From contig JAFUYH010000031.1 in NCBI GenBank assembly GCA_017470605.1, positions 36,481 through 100,480 on the forward strand: DNA of 64,000 nt. The letters run 5' to 3'. Position numbers and translations under genes: made by a program. Each line of letters begins with the position of its first letter. The first letter of the stretch is position 1. Origin of the DNA: Treponema sp. Its GTDB lineage: Bacteria > Spirochaetota > Spirochaetia > Treponematales > Treponemataceae. Under the pieces are notes generated by a model. The model ran no database searches and was not told where the DNA came from. It was given only the letters and a program-made list of their open reading frames with translations. Positions 42,167 through 50,660 of the stretch are shown here, piece after piece.

Positions 42167-43530
42167 AATACTGGAAGTTTATCCGTAGACTTTTTGATTT
42201 CTTCGTCCGTTGGGATGTAGTCTCCCATTTCGCCATCGTTGAAGGCCTTGTAAGCATACATATCAAAATAGCCGGTGCCTGTAAGACCGAATACAATATT
42301 CTTTGCCTCGCCAGTTTCCTTGCACTTAAGGGCTTCGTCAATTGCTACCTTAATTGCATGGCTGCTTTCCGGGGCCGGCAAGATTCCTTCAATGCGGGCA
42401 AAATCTTCTGCGGCCTGGAAAACAGCAGTCTGCTCTACAGAGCGGGCTTCCAGCAGCCCCTGGTCATAAAGCTCACTTACAATGCTGCTCATTCCATGGT
42501 AGCGCAGGCCACCGGCATGATTTGCAGAAGGCATAAAGCCGCTTCCCAAAGTATACATTTTCTGCAAAGGACAAACCTTTCCTGTGTCGCAGTAATCATA
42601 GGCATAAACGCCACGGGTAAGGCTAGGACACGAAGCAGGCTCAACCGCGATAATCTTATAATCAGCCTCGCCGCGGAGCATTTCTCCTGCAAATGGAGAA
42701 ATCAAACCGCCAAGGTTACTTCCGCCGCCAGCACAGCCAATGATTATGTCAGCCTTTACACCGTATTTGTCGAGGGCTGTTTTTGTTTCAAGACCAATCA
42801 CACTCTGGTGCAGCAATACCTGATTCAAAACTGAACCAAGAACATAGCGGTAGCCTTCATGACTTGCGGCATGCTCAACAGCCTCAGAAATTGCACAGCC
42901 CAGAGAACCTGTAGTTCCAGGAAACTCTGCATTAATGCGGCGACCGACCTCTGTATTCATGGAAGGAGACGGAGTTACGTTTGCCCCATAAGTGCGGATT
43001 ACCTCGCGGCGGAAAGGTTTCTGCTCATAAGAGCACTTTACCATGTAAACAACGCAGTCCAGACCAAAATAAGAACAGGCCATAGAAAGGGCTGTTCCCC
43101 ACTGTCCGGCACCTGTTTCAGTTGTAACGCCCTTAAGCCCCTGCTTTTTAGCGTAGTAGGCCTGAGCAATTGCCGAATTCAGTTTGTGGCTGCCCGAAGT
43201 ATTGTTTCCTTCAAACTTGTAATAAATGTGGGCTGGAGTTCCAAGTTTTTTTTCAAGACAGTAGGCACGGACAAGAGGAGCCGGGCGGTACATTTTATAG
43301 AAGTTTCTGATTTCTTCAGGAATCTCAATATAAGCGTCAGTTTCGTTCAGTTCCTGGGCAACCAGCTCCTTACAGAAAACCTTTTCCAGTTCTTCTGCCG
43401 TGCAAGGCTTGTGAGTTTCTGGATTCAAAAGAGGAGCAGGCTTCTTTTTCATATCTGCGCGGACGTTATACCAGGCTTTTGGCATCTCCGACTCTTCAAG
43501 ATAGATTTTGTAAGGAATTTCTTTTGCCAT
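42163..43530 (-). CDS. trpB: Tryptophan synthase beta chain, TrpB2 type
   Basis: From ATG 43530 (GGAGG 8 nt upstream) the product has 455 residues, the length of TrpB2 rather than canonical TrpB (~400). RPAPLVRA (about 82-89), KFEGNNTSGSHKLNSA with the PLP lysine K116, TETGAGQWGTALS and CAGGGSNLGG are present. TrpB2 enzymes condense indole with serine or O-phosphoserine, or salvage indole without TrpA; no trpA is nearby. Its position next to iorAB and paaK suggests tryptophan/indole metabolism. Confidence 0.92.
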   Translation of the reverse strand: MAKEIPYKIYLEESEMPKAWYNVRADMKKKPAPLLNPETHKPCTAEELEKVFCKELVAQELNETDAYIEIPEEIRNFYKMYRPAPLVRAYCLEKKLGTPAHIYYKFEGNNTSGSHKLNSAIAQAYYAKKQGLKGVTTETGAGQWGTALSMACSYFGLDCVVYMVKCSYEQKPFRREVIRTYGANVTPSPSMNTEVGRRINAEFPGTTGSLGCAISEAVEHAASHEGYRYVLGSVLNQVLLHQSVIGLETKTALDKYGVKADIIIGCAGGGSNLGGLISPFAGEMLRGEADYKIIAVEPASCPSLTRGVYAYDYCDTGKVCPLQKMYTLGSGFMPSANHAGGLRYHGMSSIVSELYDQGLLEARSVEQTAVFQAAEDFARIEGILPAPESSHAIKVAIDEALKCKETGEAKNIVFGLTGTGYFDMYAYKAFNDGEMGDYIPTDEEIKKSTDKLPVF

Positions 43531-43650
43531 AATATAACCTCCATTGGCGAAAATAAATGTTTCTATAAAGAGAAACACAAGTATTTTTACTATACATGGG
43601 GACTACATTTCTGTCAATAGAAAGTCATGAATAAATATAACAAATTTTTA

Positions 43651-45483
43651 TTATATTCTGTCTGTCAGAGTAATAGAAGTCTGTCTCTTACCTTCGGTTT
43701 CAAAAAGGATGATTTCGTTCTTTCCTTTTTTCAAAAGAGGCCCCGGCACATAAAGCCTTTTCTGTGGTCCGATTTCCCAGAAGCGGCCGATATTAAAACC
43801 GTTTACCCAGGCACAGCCTTTTCCCCACCCCTTAAAGTCAAGATAGGTGTCTGTATAAGTGCCATCTTCAAAATCAGCTTCAAATTCAAACTTAAAGAAG
43901 GCTGGATTTTCAGATTTTTCACAATCAGGCTGCCAGCTGCCCTTCTGACACAAGGCTGCAAGCTGACTTTCATCCAGAGGAAGAGTGAAAATCTCCCAGC
44001 CAAAGTGAGTATGTCCGTTTATCAAAACGTCATCCGTAATTCCTTTTTTCTGATCCATAAGACGGTGCCCGAAATTTACCCGCCCCATATTTTCCACCAG
44101 AAAATCAAGCTGAGCACCAGAGCCGCAAGGGAATTTCCATTCCTTTCCTTCCTTATAATTAAAAGGCCAGACTCCATGACCCTCAGAACAGATTTCCTTA
44201 TCAAAAGCGGTAACAACCTTCTTTGAATCTGCAAAAATCTGAAGACGGTCGGCACATTTTTTGAACATCACGCTGCCAGCCTTTTCATCGGCGGCAAGTT
44301 TAGTTCTGTAAAGCACATAGCCTGTATTCTGCCCGGCCTGCTCCATAGAAAGAGGATAAAGTGATTTTATCATGCCGGAAGCGGTGCCTGCACACATCAC
44401 ATCCAGATTTTCAAACAAGTCCGCGCACTCAATCCAGCGCACCTGACCATAAGAGCGCCTTTCAATTCTGGTAGAAAGTTTTACATCAGGTACATCCCTG
44501 TATTTCTTTAAAATCTCGCGGAAGGCCTGATACTTTTTCGTCATTCTGCCGTCTTCACTCAAAGGAGCGTCGTAGTCATAAGAAGTGGTATCAGGAGTAA
44601 GTTTTCCGTAATAATTTGAGCCGTTCATAAAGCCGAAATTTGTTCCGCCATGGAACATATAGATGTTTATGTTGTGGCCGTTTTTAATCGTATATTCGTA
44701 ATCTTTTTTATTCAGTTTAAGAACTGAGCGCATCTTAAACTTGTTTCCCCAGGCATCAAACCAGCCGGCCCAGAATTCCATGCACATAAGAGGCCGATTT
44801 TTTCCGCCTTCAATCTGAGGAGCCATTACCTTAAACTGTTTTTCGCAGTTTGAGCCAAAGTTTCCTGTAGGCAAAGCACCATCCATCTGCCCGGTCTTAA
44901 AAGCCGCTCCCCAAGGGCCGTCAGACGTAACAAAAGGAACGCTAACTCCAAGAGAGCGCATCAAATCTGCAAGCCATTTTAAATAAGATTTATCGTCACC
45001 ATAGTAGCCGTATTCATTTTCAATCTGCATCAGGATGATTTTTCCGCCCTTATCTATCTGATATGGCAGGAGTTTTGGAATCAAAACCTGATAATATTCA
45101 CGAACATGGTCAAGATAAGGCTGATAAGAACAGCGGACTTTCATGTCAGCTTCTGCAAGCAGCCAGGCAGGAAGCCCGCCCCACTCCCATTCTGCACAGA
45201 TAAAAGGAGCAGGCCTGATTATGATGTACAGTCCCAATTCCTGGGCAATTTCTATAAAACGGCATACGTCGTGCTGCCCGTCCCACAAAAACTCACCCTT
45301 CTTAGGCTCGTGAAAATTCCAGGGAATATAAGTCTCAACCGTGTTGCAGCCCATATTCTTAAGTTTTTCCAGACGGTCACGCCAGTATTCCGGCACTACA
45401 CGAAAATAATGAATTGAACCAGAAATGATTTGAAAAGGTTCTCCGTTCAAATAAAAATTGTCTTTAATCTCAAAATCAGTCAT
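43651..45483 (-). CDS. GH35 beta-galactosidase
   Basis: I start at ATG 45483 (MTDFEIKDNFYLNGEPFQIISG), which matches the GH35 N-terminus; the upstream extension is non-coding palindrome. The 610-residue enzyme has ETYIPWNFHEPKKG, the acid/base in QIENEYGYYG and the nucleophile in MCMEFWAGWFDAWG, HGGTNFGFMNG, and C-terminal galactose-binding-like beta domains ending in the usual GWGKGCAWVNGFNIGRFWEIGPQ. No signal peptide, so cytoplasmic: it probably hydrolyses galactosides imported from plant polymers. The promoter is directly against the ATG with a 15-bp palindrome. Confidence 0.93.
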   Translation of the reverse strand: MTDFEIKDNFYLNGEPFQIISGSIHYFRVVPEYWRDRLEKLKNMGCNTVETYIPWNFHEPKKGEFLWDGQHDVCRFIEIAQELGLYIIIRPAPFICAEWEWGGLPAWLLAEADMKVRCSYQPYLDHVREYYQVLIPKLLPYQIDKGGKIILMQIENEYGYYGDDKSYLKWLADLMRSLGVSVPFVTSDGPWGAAFKTGQMDGALPTGNFGSNCEKQFKVMAPQIEGGKNRPLMCMEFWAGWFDAWGNKFKMRSVLKLNKKDYEYTIKNGHNINIYMFHGGTNFGFMNGSNYYGKLTPDTTSYDYDAPLSEDGRMTKKYQAFREILKKYRDVPDVKLSTRIERRSYGQVRWIECADLFENLDVMCAGTASGMIKSLYPLSMEQAGQNTGYVLYRTKLAADEKAGSVMFKKCADRLQIFADSKKVVTAFDKEICSEGHGVWPFNYKEGKEWKFPCGSGAQLDFLVENMGRVNFGHRLMDQKKGITDDVLINGHTHFGWEIFTLPLDESQLAALCQKGSWQPDCEKSENPAFFKFEFEADFEDGTYTDTYLDFKGWGKGCAWVNGFNIGRFWEIGPQKRLYVPGPLLKKGKNEIILFETEGKRQTSITLTDRI

Positions 45484-45498
45484 GATAGTAATACTATC
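45484..45498. promoter_or_regulatory. 15-bp palindrome between -10 and start codon of GH35 gene
   Basis: GATAGTA-T-TACTATC, perfect with a one-base centre, abuts the ATG and includes the -10 box. It is either an operator or a very short 5' hairpin. Confidence 0.55.
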
Positions 45499-45518
45499 AC
45501 ATCGCCAGAAAAAATCAA
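45491..45518 (-). promoter_or_regulatory. GH35 gene promoter (leaderless)
   Basis: TTGATT (45518-45513), 16-bp spacer ending TGA (extended -10), TAGTAT (45496-45491), then TACTATC and the ATG. Confidence 0.5.
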
Positions 45519-45527
45519 TAAAAAAAA

Positions 45528-45573
45528 TGCACCTCCTAAAATTGAACTTTATTTGTCCAACTTTAGGGGTGCA
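45528..45573 (-). terminator. Hairpin terminator with IS-end-like arms, downstream of rubredoxin
   Basis: TGCACCCCTAAA (45573-45562) pairs with TTTAGGAGGTGCA (45540-45528), with inner GTTGGAC/GTTCAA segments, followed by eight T. The arms look like two terminal inverted repeats of an IS3/IS150-type element joined back to back. It would terminate the rubredoxin transcript. Confidence 0.6.
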
Positions 45574-45604
45574 CTTCACTTTTCCTAGCAAAAACAAAAA
45601 TAAA

Positions 45605-45763
45605 TTATTCTACGATAAACTTGCTTTTATCTGCCCCGCATTCAGGACATTTGTAATCTTCCGGAACATCAGCCCAAGCAGTTCCTGGAGCGATATTATT
45701 TTTAGGATCTCCTTCATCCTTGTCATAAACATATCCGCAATTATCACACTGCATTCTTTCCAT
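45605..45763 (-). CDS. Rubredoxin
   Basis: A 52-residue protein: MERMQCDNCGYVYDKDEGDP, GTAWADVPEDYKCPECGADKSKF. The four cysteines C6, C9, C39 and C42 in two CxxC knuckles bind one iron, and all aromatic core residues of rubredoxins are present. It carries single electrons in the cytoplasm, typically in oxygen or peroxide detoxification of anaerobes. AGAGGTG precedes the ATG. A promoter lies at 45801-45828 and a terminator at 45528-45573, so it is a monocistronic unit. Confidence 0.95.
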   Translation of the reverse strand: MERMQCDNCGYVYDKDEGDPKNNIAPGTAWADVPEDYKCPECGADKSKFIVE

Positions 45764-45800
45764 AACAATTCACCTCTCATTTTTTTAGCAAATCAATGCT

Positions 45801-45828
45801 ATTATATCACCAATTTCTTATAACACAA
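45801..45828 (-). promoter_or_regulatory. Rubredoxin promoter
   Basis: TTGTGT (45828-45823), 16-bp spacer ending TGA (extended -10), TATAAT (45806-45801, perfect). Confidence 0.65.
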
Positions 45829-45838
45829 CTTTAAAACA

Positions 45839-47482
45839 TCAGTTATCACTTCGCATACTTGCAAACGGATCTTCGGTTCTGTACATTTCACGCAGTTTTG
45901 GCTTTTCAATCTTGCCTGTAGGGTTACGAGGAACAGAGGCAAAAATGATTTTTCGCGGACGCTTGTACTTTGGAAGTTCCATGCAGAAGTTGTTTACATC
46001 TTCTTCCGTGCAGGTATAGCCCTGCTTTACTTCTATGATTGCAGCGGCAATTTCTCCAAGACGCTTGTCTGCAAGACCGATTACGGCAACATCCTTTACG
46101 GCTTCCATCTTATGCAGGAAGTCTTCTATCTGAACAGGATAAAGGTTTTCACCACCAGTAATGATGACATCTTTCTTGCGGTCTACCAGGTAAATAAAAC
46201 CGTCAGGATCCATCATTGCCATGTCCCCGGTATAAAGCCAGCCTTCATCATCCATAACCTCGGCAGTTGCTTCAGGATTTTTATAATAGCAGACCATTAC
46301 GCCAGGGCCAAAGACAGCAAGCTCACCAACTTCACCCTGCTTTACTTCATGGCGTTTTTCATCAACAATTTTTACCTTCCAGCCATAACCCGGAATACCG
46401 ATTGCACCAATCTTATTGTCATTTCCAACTCCAAGATGAACACAGCCAGGCCCGATGCTTTCAGAAAGTCCGTAGTTTGTATCATAATCATGATGAGGAA
46501 AATACTTTTTCCAGTCTTCAATCAGCTTTTTAGGAACCGGCTGGGCACCAATGTGCATAAGCCGCCACTGGTCAAGGTGGAAGTCGTTAATCTTAAGGTC
46601 GCCGCGGTCAAGGCTGTCTAAAATATCCTGAGCCCAAGGCACAAGCAGCCAGACGATTGTACAGCGCTCATCAGAAACAGCCTTTAATACAGTTTCCGGC
46701 TTAGTTCCGCGCAAAAGAACGGCCTTGCTGCCGGAAATAAGGGAACCAAACCAGTGCATTTTTGCTCCTGTGTGATAGAGCGGCGGAATGCAGAGGAAAA
46801 CATCATCCTTTTTCTGACCATGATGATGCTGTTCAACAGCGGCAGAATGCATAAGGGCACGATGCTTGTGCAGGATTGCTTTAGGGAAGCCTGTAGTTCC
46901 AGAACTAAAGTAAATTGCAGCCTCGTCATCATCTGTAAGTTCTATTCCAGGATTTTCAGAAGAATAGTTCATTGCAGACATAAAATAGCTTTCAGAAAAA
47001 GTAGGGGCAAATCCTTCTCCAACGTAAATCAAAAGCCTGTGCTGCATGATTTTTTCAGAAATGGCTTCCAGACGGCCTATAAATTCAGGACCGAAAAATA
47101 AAACAGAAATATCTGCAAGATTCAGACAGTATTCAATTTCGTCAGAGGCATAACGGAAATTCAGAGGAACTGCCAGAGCACCAGTCTTTAGGATTCCAAA
47201 GTAAATAGGAAGCCATTCAAGGCAGTTCATCATCAAGATTCCAACCTTGTCTCCCTTGCGGACTCCCCTTTCCAAAAGGTAGTGGGCACAGCGGTTGGCT
47301 TTTTCATTAAAAATATGCCAGCTGATTTCCCTGCGGTAAGGCAGATTCGGTTCAGGCTGAGTTAAATCATATTCTTTCCAGGTAATTCTACGGTTATCCC
47401 TTACTTCGGGATTAAGTTCTACAAGCGCGCAGTCATTTGCATAGAGTGCTGCGTTCTTTTCCAGATATTTTGTAATTGGCAT
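45839..47482 (-). CDS. AMP-dependent acyl-CoA synthetase
   Basis: A 547-residue adenylate-forming enzyme. IYFSSGTTGFPKAILHKHR (about 191-209) is the P-loop-like motif, NYGLSES the A5 motif, YTGDMAMMDPDGFIYLVDRKKDVIITGGENLYP the hinge region and PRNPTGKIEKPKLRE carries the catalytic C-terminal lysine. It activates fatty or aryl carboxylic acids to CoA thioesters; the length fits a medium/long-chain fatty-acid ligase. The TATAAT box at 47491-47496 (TTGTAG 17 bp before it) ends 8 nt before the ATG and there is no Shine-Dalgarno. Confidence 0.88.
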   Translation of the reverse strand: MPITKYLEKNAALYANDCALVELNPEVRDNRRITWKEYDLTQPEPNLPYRREISWHIFNEKANRCAHYLLERGVRKGDKVGILMMNCLEWLPIYFGILKTGALAVPLNFRYASDEIEYCLNLADISVLFFGPEFIGRLEAISEKIMQHRLLIYVGEGFAPTFSESYFMSAMNYSSENPGIELTDDDEAAIYFSSGTTGFPKAILHKHRALMHSAAVEQHHHGQKKDDVFLCIPPLYHTGAKMHWFGSLISGSKAVLLRGTKPETVLKAVSDERCTIVWLLVPWAQDILDSLDRGDLKINDFHLDQWRLMHIGAQPVPKKLIEDWKKYFPHHDYDTNYGLSESIGPGCVHLGVGNDNKIGAIGIPGYGWKVKIVDEKRHEVKQGEVGELAVFGPGVMVCYYKNPEATAEVMDDEGWLYTGDMAMMDPDGFIYLVDRKKDVIITGGENLYPVQIEDFLHKMEAVKDVAVIGLADKRLGEIAAAIIEVKQGYTCTEEDVNNFCMELPKYKRPRKIIFASVPRNPTGKIEKPKLREMYRTEDPFASMRSDN

Positions 47483-47513
47483 AATGAAAGATTATACCCC
47501 ACAAAAGCAGATT

Positions 47514-48890
47514 CTACAACTTCAAATTTTCATGATAGCGCTGCCACCATTCAAGTTCTTCTGCATTGGTAGATGCCTCGTTAGTTTTAAAATCCTGGTC
47601 AATAAGGGTAATAAGATGACGGCAGTTTATTACAGCCTGGGCAATGCAAGGCTCAAAATGGCTTCCCTTTGATTTTTCAAAAACTTCCATGGCTTCATCA
47701 ACAGTCATAGGGTCTTTGTAAAGACGCTGGCTTATAAGGGCATCCAGAACATCTGCAGCCGCCATAATGCGGGCACAAAGAGGAATGTTTTCCCCGGCAA
47801 GACCGTTAGGATAGCCTGTACCATCCCATTTTTCATGATGATGATAAGCCATTTTCATGGCAATATCATTAAACTTTCCGCCTTCAATCGGGGGCAGATA
47901 TTCCAGAAGTTTCTTTCCTTCGGCGGGGTGGCACTTCATCATTTCAAATTCTTCTACAGTGAATTTTCCTATTTTATTAAGGATTCCTTCCGGCACATGA
48001 ATTTTTCCTATATCATGCAGAAAGGCTGCTGTAGTAAACAGTTCTATATTCTTATCAGTCAGTTCTTCTTCGTAATAACCTTCTGCCTTTAGTTCTTTGG
48101 AAATAATTTCCACATATTTCTGAGTATGAATTACGTGCCTTCCTGTAAAAAGGTCGTGACTTCCAAGACACTGGGCAACAAACTGAATGATTTTATACTG
48201 TGTCAGATTCAGTTCGCGGTTTGTAGTTTCCAGTTCTGAATTCTGCTGAATGATATAGCGGTTTCTTTCTGAAAGTTTGTCATAGGCTACATCGCGGTCT
48301 GCCTTTATGCGGAAAAGACGCTGAATAGTATGATAGTTTCTGGAAGCAAGAAAACCTGCAATGAGGAATACAAAAACAAATTCTACAGAAATTCCAGCTG
48401 CATGAGAAATAAACCAGACTGTATGATTTTTTCCTTCAGCAAGAATAGAATCTAAAAGAGAACCAAGCCCAAAGGCCTGAATCATGAGCATTACAACAAT
48501 AGAAAGATAGGCTGTAATGGAGGTAAGATTTGTAAGTCGTCTGTTGTAATAAAGGCAGCTTAGGAAAGGGGCACAGCCATAAGTAATGGAAATATTAACT
48601 ACTTTATTATAGCCCAGCAGGTCTACATAAAGCACTGCAGATATAATTCCAAAATACATACTGAAAAGCTGAAGTTTTTCAACCCTATTTGCTAAAAGCA
48701 GAACCAGATAAATAAAAACAGAAAAGCCAAGCATTGCAAAAGAATAGGAATAGGCAACAATCCAGATTCCTGCAAGCGTAAGTATTATGAAAGAAACAGG
48801 TACAATGCATGTTGCGGCCATAACTTTTCTTACCATGCGATTTACATTTACTATATTTTCGGTAAAGAACAATTCATCCTGTTCAGACAT
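47514..48890 (-). CDS. Membrane HD-GYP c-di-GMP phosphodiesterase
   Basis: A 458-residue protein. About six hydrophobic helices fill residues 25-190, a linker coiled coil follows (RNRYIIQQNSELETTNRELNLTQYKI), and then the HD-GYP domain: HDIGKIHVPEGILNKIG, HPAEGKKLLE, HHHEKWDGTGYPNGLAGENIPLCARIM, ADVLDALISQRLYK. The HD and GYP signatures are intact, so it should hydrolyse c-di-GMP to pGpG/GMP. AGGAGG precedes the ATG. It is the second c-di-GMP phosphodiesterase in the window. Confidence 0.9.
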   Translation of the reverse strand: MSEQDELFFTENIVNVNRMVRKVMAATCIVPVSFIILTLAGIWIVAYSYSFAMLGFSVFIYLVLLLANRVEKLQLFSMYFGIISAVLYVDLLGYNKVVNISITYGCAPFLSCLYYNRRLTNLTSITAYLSIVVMLMIQAFGLGSLLDSILAEGKNHTVWFISHAAGISVEFVFVFLIAGFLASRNYHTIQRLFRIKADRDVAYDKLSERNRYIIQQNSELETTNRELNLTQYKIIQFVAQCLGSHDLFTGRHVIHTQKYVEIISKELKAEGYYEEELTDKNIELFTTAAFLHDIGKIHVPEGILNKIGKFTVEEFEMMKCHPAEGKKLLEYLPPIEGGKFNDIAMKMAYHHHEKWDGTGYPNGLAGENIPLCARIMAAADVLDALISQRLYKDPMTVDEAMEVFEKSKGSHFEPCIAQAVINCRHLITLIDQDFKTNEASTNAEELEWWQRYHENLKL

Positions 48891-49018
48891 AGGTTCTTTT
48901 CCTCCTAAAAGATTTTACTCTCAAAATCGCACTTTAAAAATAAAACTTTAAAAACAAACTTTTATAATCGCAGTCTTTAACTCAGTTAATTATAATTCAG
49001 AAAACAATCTAATGCAAT

Positions 49019-49065
49019 AAAAAAGCAGCAGCAGAATCTTTGGAGGAGGATAAGACTGCTGCTGC
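49019..49065 (-). terminator. Terminator downstream of the GH43 lipoprotein gene
   Basis: GCAGCAGCAG (49065-49056) pairs with CTGCTGCTGC (49034-49025) in the minus-strand RNA, followed by six U. The interval 48891-49018 is AT-rich and shows nothing else. Confidence 0.75.
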
Positions 49066-49077
49066 AAGAGAAAAAAT

Positions 49078-50586
49078 CTATTTTAAAAACTTCCAGGACG
49101 AAAGTTCAAAACAGCCCGTAAAAACAAGATAAAGATCGTGCCTGCCAGAAATCTGAGAAATGGCAGCTTCTACCTGAGACTTTTTTCCAATCTTAATTTC
49201 GGCAAGAAGACTTCCATTTGAACCAAAGTGGTCAGCACAAACTTTTAATGAAGCCCCCTTTGACTCGCTGCTGCAAATCACCTCTGCGGCGAATTTTTTA
49301 GCCTCGCTGCCAAAGTCTACCCCTTTTATGCACACATAGGCACCGTCTGCCACAGGATACAAAGTTCGTCTGGATGTAACGGCAACATTTCTAAGAGAAT
49401 GGCAGCTTGCCGCAGGAATTTCTTCAAAAGGATTAAAACTTCCAACCTGACTCACACCTTCCATCTTCATATTCTGAACAGGAAGAGAGCCGTCTTCATT
49501 TACAACAAAATCATTTATAAAAATTCCACGATAACCGCCATGTTCCAGCTTCATCTGCTTTTCCATAGTCTGAGTATGATAGGCAATATAATGCTTTCCC
49601 TTAAAGTCAAAAATCCAGTGGTGGTTATTTCCCCATGCGCCAAAATATGTTCCAGGATTCTTAAGAGTCCAGCCGCGGTAAGTAAAAGGCCCCAGGGGAT
49701 TTTCTGATGTCATATAGGCAATAACTGCAATAGGAGGAACTTCAGATCCGCTGCCTTCAGGGCGGGCAGTCCAGTTCGTGCAGTAAGTATAATAATAAAG
49801 ACCGTTTATCTTATTGATTCCAGAATCTTCAAAAAGATAAGGGGCATCAATTTCTGCAGGAATGCCCTCTATGCTCACCATGTCATCTCCCAGAGCAGCA
49901 CAGCGGGCAGTTTTTGGATGTTCAAAGGCATCAGGATTATGACCGCCACCAAAATAAATATAGCCCTTACCGTCATCATCAATAAAAACAGCAGGGTCAA
50001 AAAGCCAGTTTACATTTGCACAGTTTGGAGTCTGACGCGAAATAAGAGGCTTTTTTATAGGATCTGTAAAAGGGCCTTCAGGACTTTCAGCAGTTACTAC
50101 ACCAATTCCGTTTCCGCTGTCTGCAAAATAAAGGAAAAACTTATCTTTTCCATCTATTTTCTTACAGGCAATTGCAGGCGCCCATGAATTACTTGCCCAT
50201 TTTGCATCGCCTTTTCCGCCAGCCTTTCCCGCTACAGGAATCTCACCCAAATCAGTCCAGTTTACCAGATCTTTTGAAGAAAAAAGATTCAGTGAATTAA
50301 TTTTATTGAATTTATTGTCATCTTCTCCCTTTGAAAATTCCATCTGCTGCATGTCATTTGTTGAATAAACATAAACCGTATCATTATATACAAGCACAGC
50401 AGGATCAGCCCCGAATTTATGCATCACAATCGGATTGTTTTCAGAAGGCAGTTTTACAACTTTTTCTGCCATCATTTTCTGCAATTCACTGGCTCCAAGA
50501 CATTCTGCAGAAGTCTTATTTTCAGAACAAGACATAATCATCATTCCTCCAAGAATAGAAAGTATCATACTTCTTGCGTTTTTCAT
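49078..50586 (-). CDS. GH43 glycosidase lipoprotein with C-terminal CBM6-like domain
   Basis: The N-terminus is a lipoprotein signal (lipobox MIMSC, Cys at about 20), so the 502-residue enzyme is probably on the cell surface or periplasmic. The five-bladed propeller has the GH43 acid residues in HKFGADPAVLVYNDTVYVYS (catalytic Asp), WLFDPAVFIDDDGKGYIYFGG and APYLFEDSGINKINGLYYY (Glu). The last 110 residues are a beta-sandwich resembling CBM6 (VCIKGVDFG, HDLYLVFTG). It most resembles arabinofuranosidase/xylosidases acting on arabinoxylan. It is divergent from a CE1 esterase gene with a shared operator. Confidence 0.9.
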   Translation of the reverse strand: MKNARSMILSILGGMMIMSCSENKTSAECLGASELQKMMAEKVVKLPSENNPIVMHKFGADPAVLVYNDTVYVYSTNDMQQMEFSKGEDDNKFNKINSLNLFSSKDLVNWTDLGEIPVAGKAGGKGDAKWASNSWAPAIACKKIDGKDKFFLYFADSGNGIGVVTAESPEGPFTDPIKKPLISRQTPNCANVNWLFDPAVFIDDDGKGYIYFGGGHNPDAFEHPKTARCAALGDDMVSIEGIPAEIDAPYLFEDSGINKINGLYYYTYCTNWTARPEGSGSEVPPIAVIAYMTSENPLGPFTYRGWTLKNPGTYFGAWGNNHHWIFDFKGKHYIAYHTQTMEKQMKLEHGGYRGIFINDFVVNEDGSLPVQNMKMEGVSQVGSFNPFEEIPAASCHSLRNVAVTSRRTLYPVADGAYVCIKGVDFGSEAKKFAAEVICSSESKGASLKVCADHFGSNGSLLAEIKIGKKSQVEAAISQISGRHDLYLVFTGCFELSSWKFLK

Positions 50587-50616
50587 GTTTTAATTGTAAT
50601 CTTATTTTACGATTTA

Positions 50617-50630
50617 GTAAAACGTTTAAC
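50617..50630. promoter_or_regulatory. LacI-type operator between GH43 and CE1 esterase genes
   Basis: GTAAAACGTTTAAC is symmetric at 12 of 14 positions around a central CG, as LacI-family operators are. The same core is found at 54134-54147. It lies in the 74-bp gap between the divergent genes. Confidence 0.5.
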
Positions 50631-50660
50631 AACATTTTTTTTATTTTTTAGGGGGATATT

